Shown: positions 1-10,198, counted from the stretch's first letter. The stretch: DNA of 64,000 nt from Blasia pusilla (GCA_050084515.1 CM114275.1:124001-188000), one strand, 5' to 3'. Notes: generated by a model not told the origin, from the sequence alone. Numbers and translations are program-made.

Positions 1-247
1 AATCCATTCAAAATCGCTCAATTTTGACATTTTTAGCTCATGCAGTTACAATTTCAGTGTAGGAAAGTGCAATTAGTGAAGAAAAGTTATGTAGTTGGCT
101 CTCTACAGGCCAATTTTGAGTAGTTCTTTCATACAGTTGATCAATTTTGCCAAATTTTAGGTCGATTTCTATGTAGGAGTGGTCTATGCTTCAATTGGAG
201 CAATGAAGAGCCTGAAATTACTTTTTTTTTTAGTAAAATGGTTCGTC
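1..247. other. Upstream flank of copia gag
   Basis: AT-rich sequence with no coding frame I can support. By position it would be the leader or 5' LTR of the copia element whose gag starts near 248, but the LTR start lies outside the window or is too eroded to see. Confidence 0.4.
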
Positions 248-1227
248 ATGGAGTATTCGCCAATAACAATCACATGCAAGAAGGTAGATAAGCAGAATTA
301 TAATGTTTGGAAGTTTCGCATGAAACCATTTATCATGGGTGAAGAACTATGGGAGCTTGTTACATGTGATGAGGCCAAGCCAAAAGTTGACTTAACATAC
401 TTTAATATTCGTGCTTGGAACAAAGGCTTAAGGCAAGTATCCACTACATTTCAATAATTATCAGTTCGCCAATGATAGATCACATTCAAGATGTTGATAA
501 TCCGAAGAAGATTTGGGATGCATTGGAAAAGTTGTTCCAGACATCTACAAAGGCCAGAAATCTTCAATTGAAACAAAATTTGAACAAAGTGACGAAAGGA
601 TCACAGAGCATTAATGATTATATTTTGAGTATCAGACATATTGTTGATCAGTTGAATAGCATCAGAGTGACAATAGAAGATTATGATATGATTTTGTTCA
701 CTCTTCAAGGTCTTCCAAAGGATTACAAGTCCTTTGAGACCTCTATCTCTATGAGAGAGAAGTATCCAACCTTTCAAGAGTCAGTCCTATTGTTAATCAG
801 TGAAGAGATGCGTCTAGTAGACAACAGTAGCTCGTCTAGTCTACAAGAGAGTGCGCTATTTGCAGGTTATGGATCAAACAGAGGTAGGGGTCGTGGTAGA
901 AGCTTCCGCGGTCTTGGTGGATATCAAACATATGGAGAAACAAACACTTAATATAATGTCATTCAATCAACTACGAATCAATATCAAACACAATCACAAG
1001 GTGGTGATGTCAGAAACCGTTGGGATCGAGATTAGTAACACAGGGTCCCAGGATCTTGGAATTATTGTGGGATAAAGGGTCATTATGCAAAGTTTTACTT
1101 CAAGAAGAAGGCACATATGAGAACATAAGCCTTACAACAACAAAATTATGTAGAGCAACAACACCAAGGGCAGTACCGAGAACAACAACATTCACAAACT
1201 GAGCATCTCTTGGTTATGACTCATCAT
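248..1227 (+). pseudogene. Ty1/copia gag remnant (UBN2-type nucleocapsid protein)
   Basis: The ATG at 248 opens a typical plant copia Gag N-terminus (NYNVWKFRMKPFIMGEELWE). After a frameshift near 430 the UBN2-type core follows, with IWDALEKLFQTSTKARNLQL, GSQSINDYILSI and LQGLPKDYKSFETSISMREK. An RGRGRG stretch near 880-910 and a decayed CCHC knuckle (NYCGIKGHYAKFYF near 1060-1100, with cysteines lost) complete the Gag order. Gag would package the element RNA into virus-like particles. The frame is broken at about 430, 951 and 1074. The reading stops where element A is inserted, and the copia protease resumes at 10566. Confidence 0.88.
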
Positions 1228-1232
1228 AAGGA

Positions 1233-1362
1233 TGTCGTGCGCATACATATCGCTACACAACATACATCGCTCGTCACATCTACACCACACAACACCGATC
1301 TTCCCCACACACGGGTCGATCCACACATGTACAAAAATCAACTCATACATATACATGGAGAT
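1233..1362 (+). repeat. Left arm of a ~130-bp inverted repeat flanking element A
   Basis: This segment is the reverse complement of 10199-10329 with only about two mismatches over ~130 bp. It starts directly after the copia sequence with TGTCGTGCGCAT. LTR ends should be direct repeats, so one end has been inverted, possibly by aberrant reverse transcription or by recombination between LTRs. Confidence 0.85.
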
Positions 1363-2897
1363 CCATTGTGTCAGGAACGTCGTTCCTGACAACTTTCATG
1401 TTGAGGTCTTTTACAACCGGATGACTTGTTGACCAGGTCACACCCCCACAGTAACTCTTGCGCAAGAAAGTTACCAAGGGAAGGGCTATTTTTAGGGGAA
1501 GAGCCTTTTGGCTCTTCCCAACCCTATATAAGAGAGGAAGGTGGCTTTCCTAAGCCATCTTTCTCATGTTGGGCCGTTGGAGCACCTTCCTTGTATGTGT
1601 GTGAGCTAGGACTAGGGTGCTAGCGTGCGGATTCCTTGATAGCACAAGGTGGACAAGGCTCGATATGCCGATGTAGATTGAGGAGTGGAGTTTTAGGCCG
1701 GGTGTGCCGTTTTTACTACTCTTTATTTTTACATGAGAAAGATGTCAAGGGGCTGGTGGGAATTTGTTGTTTGCAGGTAGGCAAGCGAGTTGCCTTGGTC
1801 GGGAGCCCCTGGAGACGTGTGTGTGACATTTTGTGTGTCATTTTTCTGTTCGGAAGGCCGTGGGCGGAAGCGCTGTCCATTTTTCTCAGATTTTGCTGGT
1901 GCGGATTGATGGGGGACAGCAGCCGAGTGTAGTTTGTGGTGGGGCGTCGGGTGTACGCAAGTGAGGGTGTCGAGAGAGAGAAGAAAGGAAGGTTTGGGCT
2001 TGCAGCCACCGGGGGGCTGTTAAGTAAAGACGGCTAGCTAGGCCGCGGCCGGTCTAGGGTTAGGTCACGGGCGAGGACTGGAGGACCACGGAGACAGGAG
2101 CCGAGGGTCGCGAGGTGGTAGACCGGCGGACGACGGACAGGCGAGGGACGCAGACGGCAAACGGGCGCGGACACGCGAAGAGCGCGGACGGGCCGCCCCC
2201 CCCCCTCTCCTCCCGCAGGGAGGCCACGGGCCGGACGGCCCCGTGATGGCAGGGAGGACGTCGACGTGCTGAGTGACCGACAAGGTGGACAGCGGGCGTG
2301 ACATGATGTTTTTGGGGCGCGACAGGGCGTTGCGAGAGTTTACGATGGAGGGGCAGTGTGCATGATGCCGACGGGTTGTCCGCATCTGTTGACGGGAGGA
2401 TCGACGTGTTGGTTGAGGGGAGTGTTATGTTGCAAAGATTATCATATCATATGGAGGAGTGCATGTTGACGGTGCAGCAGGTTGGAGGGCGTGATTAGGT
2501 TACCCATTCGAGTCCCTTTTCCCGCACTTGTCGTGTGTGGTTGAGAGTGCTCGGTATCGGGTAGTAGTTGGTGCTAGATGGGTGCAGTGATGGTGACGAG
2601 TGTAGATTCTTTTCATGTGTAGCATGTTGGTGGATATACGGCGGTTGCCGAGTAGGGGTCGCGTGTATGACCCGAGAGAGTGTCGCTAGGTTAGGTGAGT
2701 CAGTTGGGAGGCTCATGGTGAGCCCGAATGTTCAGCGTGCGTGAGGCCGGGTATGTCATCACGGGATTGACGTTAGCATAGGTGAGCTAGTGAGGCGTGT
2801 GGGAGACTCTCGGTGAGTCTGAGTGCTTGAGCGGGTGAGACAGGGTTTGTCATCACGGCGTTCTTCCAGGGTTCGGAAGAACGGGGTAGTTTGAGCA
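1363..2897 (+). other. Element A 5' LTR remainder and untranslated leader
   Basis: The segment contains the LTR core promoter near 1525 and then a long G-rich leader. Parts of the leader recur in B: the GGTTACCCATTC block near 2500 matches one near 23620, and a GGAAGCGCTG block is shared near 1867, 22530 and 59500. A diverged tandem duplication of ~58 bp lies at 2706-2764 and 2801-2858, each copy ending in GTCATCACGG. Open frames here do not resemble proteins. I could not identify a tRNA primer-binding site. Confidence 0.6.
1496..1532 (+). promoter_or_regulatory. Element A LTR promoter: hairpin plus TATA box
   Basis: A perfect 10-bp inverted repeat with a TTTT loop (GGGAAGAGCC at 1496-1505, GGCTCTTCCC at 1510-1519) sits six bases upstream of TATATAAG (1525-1532). 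A TATA box here is expected for LTR U3/R transcription by RNA polymerase II. The start site would lie some 25-35 bp downstream. The role of the hairpin is unknown. Confidence 0.6.
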
Positions 2898-4220
2898 GTG
2901 GTTAGTGGTGTGACACGGAGTGAAGTGAGATACCGAGGGGTTACCAGTGAGGAGCTCCCTCGACATCCATCCGTGACTGGATTGTCATCACTGGACATTA
3001 GGTCTGGTGACGAGATCACCGACAGAGACAGGAGTACTTGGCGGGAGATGGACGACATGGGGCATCGGGGCATGCGTCGTTTCTCGGGTGCAGTGGGCAC
3101 CATCGACTTAGATGATTTCATCCAGGAGTTCGACACATGGTGCGACTTCCAGGAGATACGGACCCCGACACGGTTCAATCCTTTCATGGCATGGAAGGGG
3201 TTGTTCCAGCACTTGGAAGGTCCTCCGATGGATGACTACATGGAGTTTCGATCACTATATTCAGTAGAGATCGATGCCTGGAGGATGTATTGGGCTTCAA
3301 GGTATGTGTCCACTAGTGGTCGCGAGGCATATGATGGGATTGTGAGAGGAGAGAGACCCACACCATAAGCCCGGAGACTAGATGGAGAGGAGGGCAGTGA
3401 GACAGGCGATGTGGCAGAGACCTCTGGTGGTAGAGGGCCACCCAGCTTCAGCCCCACAGTGGAGTTCTTCCGACAGTTGGGGAAGAGCTACCAGGGCGTA
3501 CGCACCAACAAGCTGAAGAGTCTATAGGATTTTTGGCGATGATCGGGTGAGAGTCTGAGAGAGGCATTCACACGCATGAGGAGGCTGATAATTGCTACGT
3601 TTGGAGTGACTAAGGCGCAGTCAATCCTATATTGGTACGGGGTTCTGGACCGAGAACTACGGAGGAGAGTCCGAGATGCGGTGCTGATTCACACAGCGAA
3701 GCCCACATTGAAGGTGGTCTTTGAGTTGTCTGAGCGTATTGAGCTCAACATGAGTGAGGAGCAGGTAGTGACCGCTGGATTTTCTCGAGAGTCGACGGGT
3801 CCACGAGCGACGGTTACCCCACAGGTGCCACAACGAGCACTAGTACCACGAGAGCGGGCCAGTGTGCCTAGAGAGCAGGGCGGGTACCGTGAGCCTATGA
3901 GGCAACGACCCATACCTACATATGTTGCCCAGCAGGGACCGATGTGGTCTTGTTGGACGTGTGGAGGGGCCCATAGGCAGAGAGACTGCCCATAGCATGG
4001 GAGAGGACCACCAGCGCCTCCGATTGCTCAGGAGCCACAGAGGATGGCCCCACCACAGCACCAGTGTGACCATTGCCACAAATATGGTCACACTAGGGAT
4101 AGATGTTTTGACCTTCGCCGAGGGGCACGTCCAGAGGTAGGCCGAGGGCCTTGGGGCGGTCGTCCTGGAGGAGGTCGGGGAGTTCTTCCTGGACGTGGTG
4201 GTAGAGGACCACCACCAGTC
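2898..4220 (+). pseudogene. Element A Gag (capsid plus two zinc knuckles)
   Basis: The retrotransposon Gag capsid region contains FSGAVGTIDLDDFIQEFDTW, GLFQHLEGPPMDDY and later GESLREAFTRMRRLI and LDRELRRRVRDA. These match element D Gag closely and element B Gag more loosely. Near the C-terminus are a short zinc knuckle CWTCGGAHRQRDC (CX2CX3HX4C, ~3954-3992) and a canonical one CDHCHKYGHTRDRC (CX2CX4HX4C, ~4068-4109), followed by a Gly/Arg-rich tail. Gag forms the particle and binds RNA. The frame contains in-frame stops at ~3366, ~3525, ~3537, ~3993 and ~4219, so this copy is dead. The initiator codon is uncertain because sequence homologous to the other copies extends upstream of any clear ATG. 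Confidence 0.85.
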
Positions 4221-4303
4221 TAGGAAGAACTCCCTGACCTCCACCACCCAGAGGAGATGGAGCAGGAGCACCAGAGCCGGCACTTCTCTCACGCATCGAT
4301 CAG

Positions 4304-4963
4304 TTGGAGCAGAGGATTGCTGCCATGACGATGATGCAACTTAGGGAAGGCACGGAGCTGCGAGCAGCTAGTGTGACTCCAATTTCTACCTCTTACCCTG
4401 ACCCGGGTGAGGATCTCTCCAGTATGGGATTCATGTGTAGTGTAGCCCAGGTTCAGGCAGCTGCAGTGGTGACTCGGGGTGTTGCGAGAGGCACCGAGCC
4501 ATGGAGAGGTGGAGTTGAGATTGACCCACCACAGGGGACCGATGGGCGGCAAGCTAGGGTTCCACACTCGTTCACATTGTCGGAGGCACTGCACACACCA
4601 TCGATGGTGCCTCGACGACCAGCGGTGCCTACAGTTTAGGCACCTGCGTCGACGTCACGAGGAGTTGGAGTGAAAACTCCTATGCCGGCTTGAGTGGAGT
4701 CAGTGTCGACTATAGTGTTGGAGGTGGCCACCAGAGTGAGTCAGACTCCGCTATTTTCCGCCATAGAGTTGGCGACGTTGGGAGTTGGACCAGCTGAGGT
4801 GTTCCGGTTGGCCACCACGTTGTGTGAGCGTGGAGAGATGACAACTTCTTGTTCAGAGGTAGTTGAGGAGGTGGTGGACTTGCCCTTAGAGCCGGTGCTT
4901 GGGACGTTCCCCATAGAGTCATGGCATGCGACGGCGGCGAAGTTGGTAGATATGCCAGCTTGA
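4304..4963 (+). pseudogene. Element A conserved linker between Gag and protease
   Basis: This stretch, not assigned to any family I know, is conserved in A, B and D. It begins with a short heptad-like helix (RIDQLEQRIAAMT), continues through GVEIDPPQGTDGRQARVP and LSEALHTPSMVP, and ends in a block around TPLFSAIELATLGVGPAEVF and RLATTLCERG. Equivalents are TPLFYAFDVMTLGGIPAEAF in B and SPLFSATELMALGVDLALVF in D. Conservation across divergent copies suggests a real protein segment, perhaps a Gag-Pol spacer or a partner-binding module. Frame breaks occur at ~4637 and ~4691. Confidence 0.6.
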
Positions 4964-4981
4964 CCGGCCATAGAGCGAGCA

Positions 4982-5557
4982 ATGGTGACACCTGGAGTAG
5001 TGTTACTGGATAATCGAGCTGGAGTATTTCGCTTGGTTAGTCCGACGGGGACGGTATACCACCCGCATCGCGTCCTACGTGATTCGGGAGCGCAACCCTT
5101 GATGTTAGGGAAGGCGGCGTGTTTAGCGTTGGGGTTACGGAAGGCCGACATTGAGCCTTGTCCCTTCGAGATACAGACCTCGATTGGGGGCGTATCACCC
5201 ACTCACTATATGACTCGACAGGAGATTGTTGTCAAAGTCCAGCCAGAGCATGCGACGCATAGTGCTATGGTGCGCACACGTGCGATTACGACACCAGCTG
5301 AGTCGTACGATGTGTTGGTGGGGAGTATAGTGTTATATCCCCTAGGATTCATCCTTGACTTATGGGAGGAGACCGTTGCTTATCGGCCAGGATGGCGGTC
5401 AGGTGACGGCCGGATGAGTCAGTTACCCGTGCAGTTTGCCGGACGAGGTGGTCGATCACGAGGCGAGTCTGTGACCACGTTGGCGGCTTTCACAGGTAGT
5501 GTTAGCTGGTCAGGAGAGTTGTTGGAGGGGAACGCACATGCGAGGATGTCCCAGTAG
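4982..5557 (+). pseudogene. Element A aspartic protease (retropepsin-like)
   Basis: The active-site triad context is VLRDSGAQPLMLGKAACLAL, with a hydrophobic beta strand upstream (FRLVSPTGTVYHP) and the second lobe around YDVLVGSIVLYPLGFILDLW. DSGA is the catalytic Asp motif of retroviral-type proteases that cleave Gag-Pol. The domain is open for ~190 codons and the DSGA is intact, unlike copy B (DLRA). It lies in the same frame as the linker upstream. A stop at 5555 separates it from the methyltransferase frame. Confidence 0.85.
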
Positions 5558-5739
5558 CGGATAGTCCCACGGAGAGACAGGCCATGGCGGGCGTCTCTTC
5601 CCATGTTGGCGAGGCCTCTTCACCTTTGTGGGGTACGACTTGGGAGCTACAGAGGAGTGTCGATGACCTCGTGAGGTAGGCGTGGAGTCATTTTTTTATC
5701 CCAGAGCAGCGAGAGTCAAGTGGCGATTGGGCTCTTGGA

Positions 5740-6810
5740 GTGGAGACGATGACCCCACTAGATACCACACCTGTTGTGTGCCAGTGCCCAGAGGAGGGTG
5801 TTAGGGTGTTAGATCTCTTCGGAGGGATTAGCACCGGATTGGCTGCACTATTGCAAGCGGGCATACGGGTGCATCAGTACCTTTATGTGGAGAGAGATGA
5901 GACCGCGCGGCGAGTATCATTACGTCACGTGGCGAGATTGGTCCAGAGGTATCCTGAGTTATTGTCGGATCTCGCAATACGGGATATCAAAGATATGCTA
6001 CCCGCCGACATCTCTTTGGTGGGGGCGCAGGATCTGGATAAAGTTGGCACCATTCATTTGGTGATTGCTGGATGGCCATGTCAAGGTCATTCATCAACTG
6101 GCCGAGGATTTGGATTGCAGGATCTGAGGTCAAGGATGTTTTGGGAGATGCTGCGAGTAGTACGACACTTGCAGGAGAGTCAGATATGTTCTCCAGCGTA
6201 TATTTTGGAGAACGTGCCGTTGTTGGGAGACACTCGTGCACGTGTGATGACGAGTGTACATCAGGTGAGGTCTTGGTTGGGACCTGCTGTGTTGTTAGAT
6301 GCAGCGAGAGTTGGGTCACGTGCCCATCGTCCACGACTATGGTGGACGAACGTGATACCATCAGAGGTACTGAGTCGAGCATACAGTGGAGTCCAGAGAG
6401 CACCACATCTCACAGTGGATGCTATTTTGGGCTCAGGGCGTCGATCTCAGGTGGTGACACGCGATGATAGACCACCGTTGGCCACGGCCAATAGGGTGGG
6501 GGAGGTTAGGGCAGCCTTACCTACGTTGGTGAGCTTCCCACCATCCCATGCCTTTCGTCAGGGAGGCCAGCATGATTTGGGATGAGGTGACCGGAGTATT
6601 GGAGGAGCCTACAGCAGATGAGCGCGAGCGCGCCATGGGGTTCACTACCGGTACTACGGCGGTGCCAGGGATGACTGAGGCATCACGGAGACAGGCGTTG
6701 GGGCAGGCGATGGACCTGAACTGTCTCACATGGATAGTCAGCCTAGGTATGGCTGAGCAAAGACGGATGCGAGTGTCATCCATGCCATCACGTCCACGAG
6801 TTGGACCATT
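5740..6810 (+). pseudogene. Element A cytosine-5 DNA methyltransferase domain (DNMT3/DRM-like)
   Basis: The domain would transfer a methyl group from S-adenosylmethionine to cytosine C5. All core motifs are present. Motif I is VLDLFGGISTGLAALLQAGI (residues ~23-42 of the frame from 5740). Motif IV is VIAGWPCQGHSS, with the catalytic Cys codon at 6079. Motif VI is YILENVPLLGD and motif VIII is VGSRAHRPRLWWTN. After a frameshift near 6560-6585 come motif IX/X-like RERAMGF and RRQALGQAMDLNCLTWI. The SRAHRPRLWWTN and RQALGQ-type C-terminus resemble DNMT3/DRM more than DNMT1/CMT. No separate target-recognition insertion or reader domain is seen inside it. It sits between protease and RT, as in B, C and D, so it is part of the element and not a chance neighbour. 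One indel disrupts this copy, but the catalytic residues are intact. Confidence 0.9.
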
Positions 6811-7048
6811 GCCTACAAGGTCTGTACATGCATTGGCTGGGGGCAAGACGAGGAGAGATAGGCACCCACGGACTTCCTGGGACGTCGTTCGAGCAGAGAG
6901 TGCGAAGGCGGCTAGAGTAGTACATGTTCATTTTTCAGATGTGGAGCATGGTGTAGGAGGTCAGAGTGGAGTGGCTGTTGCGGAGGTGGCTAGGGTTGCT
7001 ACATAGCAACCAAAGCCGGAGGTTGCGTCCTCTCCGAGTGAGGTCACG

Positions 7049-8742
7049 GTGGAGACTTGGGAGCCTGTGATAGGTCTCAAGTTGATAGGAGGAGAGCGAC
7101 GGCGAGTTCATAGGTTTTTGAGAGGGCATGTCAGTTGTTTTGCCTTAAGTATGAGAGACTTGGGTACGCTGAAGGGTCCCGGGATACGGATTGAGTTGGC
7201 TAGTGATACGCCGATCTTTCGTCGACCCTATAGGTATTCTGATATGGAGCGAGCCTTGATTCAGAGCAGGAGTCATGACTTGTTGGAGGCAAGACTTGTG
7301 GAGTTATCACATGGGGAGTATGCATCTGCCACAGTCATGCCGGCGAAGAAGGATATGTATGGCAATTGGACGGATAGGCGGATGTGTGGAGATTACCGTC
7401 CTATCAACCGACAGACAAGGTCAGATCGGTACGCCATGCCTACTCCTGAGGAGATCTTTGATGCGGTAGGACATGCAAAGATCTTCAGTACTTTAGATCT
7501 CCGTGCTGGCTATCATCAGCTTCCTATCAGGTTGGAGGACAGGGAGAAGACAGCATTTTGGGGGATAGATCGATTCGGGAGAGATTGCTTGTATCAGTGG
7601 CGGTTCTTACCATTTGGGTTGAAGAACGCGCCTGCGGAGTTTGAGAGAGTGATGGATAGGATTCTGGCTGGCTTGGATTTTTGTGCGATGTTACATAGAT
7701 GATATTCTTATCTTGATTCCATGGTTGAGGAGCATGAGCGACACTTGGAGGAGGTGTTTGGTGATTGCGAGTTACATGGACTGAAGTTACATCCGTGCAA
7801 GTCTTGATTCTTTCAGGAGCAGATTGAGTACTTAGGACACACCATATACCCGAGTGGGTTAGGTGTTCAGAGATTTAAGGTAGAGGTAGATATTGCAGAT
7901 TCCACGCCCTCTGAGATGTGAGTCGAGTCCGAGCATTTCTTGGACTGGCGAACTTCTATCGACGGTATGTCAAGGGTTTTAGTGCGATCGCAAAGTCTTT
8001 GACCTTGTTGACGAAACTTGATCAGGTTTGGTTGTGGGGAGATGATCAGGAGCAAGCATTTTAGGAGCTCAAGGACAGGTTTCCGTCCTCACCCATTTTA
8101 CAGAGACCGGTTAGGGGTCGCCCATTCCAGTTACATACGGATTGGAGCATGTTGGGTCTAGGAGCAGTGCTTACTTAGAGGGATGACAAGGAGAGGGAGT
8201 TCGTTGTGGCTTACGCGAGCCGATCAAACAACATTGCAGAGGCGAAGTACAACTCCTACGAGGGAGAGTGCTTGGCTGCAGTGTGGGCCGTGGCACATTT
8301 TAGGTGCTATTTATTCGACAACCCTTTCACACTTATCACTGATCATCAGTCGTTGAGGTGGTTGATGGAGTCCGACAAGCTTACCGGAAAGCTTGCCAGG
8401 TGGGTTCTATTACTACAGGAGTATGAGTTTGAGGTGGTTCATAGGCCAGCTCGGCTGAACCAGGATGCGGATGGGTTGAGTCGTAACCCATGTCTGAGTC
8501 AGAGAGACGACACAGAAGCTCGATGGCACGGAGAGAGTGATGAGGAGATGGTGCCTGGTTGGCATGCATCTGCCTATCTTTGTTGGTTGACTATGGCGTG
8601 TCACCACGGTGATGACTCGGTGGTGGGGTTGGATGATGAGTCTTTGGATCCGGAGGTTAGTGAGGAGGCGGCGGTGGTCGTGATATCCATGACGACGTGG
8701 AGGTTGTGGAGTTTGCATCTGGCGTCATTGCAGCATGAGTGA
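7049..8742 (+). pseudogene. Element A reverse transcriptase and RNase H
   Basis: RT fingers and palm motifs run in order: GTLKGPGIRIELASDTPIFR, VMPAKKDMYGNWTDRRMCGD, FSTLDLRAGYHQLPI, FLPFGLKNAPAEFERVMDRI and then CYIDDI. The YIDD catalytic site at ~7688 lies just past a frameshift near 7680. The connection region is riddled with stops (7.7-8.1 kb). RNase H follows, with LHTDWSMLGLGAVL, YEGECLAAVWAVAHFRCYLF, LITDHQSLRWLMESDKLTGK and LNQDADGLSRNPC. The last frame, from 8206, is open to 8742. These enzymes copy the element RNA into DNA and degrade the template strand. Confidence 0.9.
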
Positions 8743-9920
8743 GTGCTAGGGAGCGGGATCGGATCCTACAGAGAGCCAAGAGGTTCAGGTGGGAGGGGAC
8801 TCACATTTTTCGGGTATGGGAAGATGGTAGGATACGAGTGGTACCTCATCCTTCCCAGTGAGCACGTGTAGTGCGACATGCCCATGAGGAGTTGGGACAT
8901 TTTGGAGTAAAGCGTACTTACAGCTTACTCTAGGTTCAGTATTGGTGGCGCGGCATGCATACTGGGGTACAACAGTTTGTGGCCAAATGTATGGTATGTG
9001 ACAGAGTGTGAGCATCCTTCAATGCTCCCACTCCGCAATTACATCCTTTGCCGATTATGGGTTTAGGTTATCGTGGAGTTTAGACTTTGCGGGACCTTTG
9101 CCATTGACAGGGCGTCATCATAGGTACCTGTTGGTCATGGTGGAGCATTTCTCCAAGTGGATAGAGTTGGTGGCACTACCAGACAAGGCAAGGAAGGGAA
9201 CAGCTTATGCGTTTCTAGATCGTGTGCTTAGTCACTTTGGTGCACCGGCGAGGTGTTGACCGACCAGTGGTACCGAGTTGAGGAAGAGTTTGAGGCCTTG
9301 TGTGATCAGGCCGATAGATCACGCACCACGCCCAGGGATCATCCTGAGGCGGATGGGTTGGCGGAGAGAGTGGTACAGACGGTGAAGAGAGGATTGCGCA
9401 AGTATGGCTTGCAGCGGGGACAGTTGAGGGAGTGGGACCTACAGTTGCCATGGTTGGCTATGGGTTATCGCTTTAGTCGGCAGGCATCCTTGGCGTCATT
9501 TTCATCGTACTTTTTGCTCTTTGGGAGAGAGCCAGATTTACCAGCAGCGATTTGACATGACATGGCGGAGGTTTTAGATCTTGATGATCCAGATGTGTGG
9601 GTGCAAGCATGTTCTCAGAGGGCAGAAGTTTTTCGTAGAGTTATGCCTATGGCCTTTGAGAACTTAGCTATTGCCCAACATAGAGATACATTGAGGTACG
9701 CGACCATTCATGGAGGAGGTTATTGTCTAGGGATTATGAGGTTTCATCCTAGAGATTACGTGTATTTACAGCAGACGGCACCCACGACGCTAGATGTCAC
9801 TGCAGGGCGTACGATCCTACGTGTGCGCGAGGTATTACCGACCGGAGTCCTCATGTTGGAGGGACGGGATGGTATGGTTTGGAAGGATCATGTGCGCAAT
9901 TTTTGCCATGTCATCTTCCG
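8743..9920 (+). pseudogene. Element A DDE integrase
   Basis: An HHCC zinc-binding domain (HEELGHFGVKRTY ... CMVCD at ~8880-9005) precedes the catalytic core. The core has SLDFAGPLPLTGRHHRYLLV and HFSKWIELVALPDKARKGTA, a degraded second Asp region (LTDQ near 9254), and the DDE glutamate in AERVVQTVKRGLRKYGLQRG. The C-terminal region (FHPRDYVYLQQTAPTTLDV, then GRTILRVREVLPTGVLMLEG and DGMVWKDHVRNF) is a beta-rich DNA-binding-type tail. It leads straight into the PHD finger after a one-base shift near 9900. Frames are broken at ~8740, 9011, 9257 and 9553. The role is insertion of element cDNA into the genome. Confidence 0.87.
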
Positions 9921-10115
9921 AACGTAGATGGGACGGTGGATCCGAGCTTGGCAGTGGTACCTGCAGGCTTGAGGTGTATGTTGTGCGGATGTGCGAGGGG
10001 TGCAGCCACCATGTTGGTATGTGATGGTTGTTCTCGAGGGTGGCATATGTGATGTATGACCCCCCCTCTTGATGTGGTTCCCACGGGACGATGGATGTGT
10101 CCGAGATGTGTATAG
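9921..10115 (+). pseudogene. PHD finger at the C-terminus of element A Pol
   Basis: The frame from 9921 encodes a full C4HC3 set. Cys codons lie at 9975 and 9984 (CMLC), then 10020 and 10029 (LVCDGC), His at 10044 (GWH), Cys at 10053, and finally 10098 and 10107 (WMCPRC). Spacings are CX2C-X11-CX2C-X4-H-X2-C-X14-CX2C, which fits the PHD consensus. Hallmark residues LVCDGC, GWH, PPLDVVPTGRW and CPRC are all present. The only defect is a TGA at 10050 between the His and the sixth Cys. The natural stop is TAG at 10113. PHD fingers read the histone H3 tail, often the state of H3K4. Position after the integrase parallels the chromodomain of chromoviruses, so a targeting role is a reasonable inference. 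Confidence 0.85.
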
Positions 10116-10177
10116 GGTAGTAGGTCATGTCAGAGAGATGTGATATTTTCTATCTGGAGTTAGGGGGATCCAACTGC

Positions 10178-10198
10178 CAGCTAGGGGGGCGGTTGTGT
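10178..10198 (+). promoter_or_regulatory. Candidate polypurine tract of element A
   Basis: A G-rich purine run (CTAGGGGGGCGG) lies ~70 bp after the Pol stop and immediately before TGTGTGATC, where a 3' LTR would begin. That is the position of the plus-strand primer in LTR retrotransposons. Confidence 0.45.

Noticed and set aside
2065-2385. Arg/Pro-rich minus-strand protein in the element A leader
   Set aside because: Product of local high G+C in a retroelement leader; not shared as protein with other copies.
5987-6467. Antisense and alternate-frame open frames over the methyltransferase
   Set aside because: Shadows of the real methyltransferase frame; no motifs of their own.
5740-6585. A bacterial restriction-modification methyltransferase from contamination
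   Set aside because: It is embedded between retroelement protease and RT in several copies, with DNMT3/DRM-like C-terminal motifs and a plant transposon context.
5740-6810. A captured host DRM or CMT gene exon
   Set aside because: No introns, no UBA or BAH/chromodomain companions, and identical placement in A, B, C and D indicate an ancestral retroelement domain.
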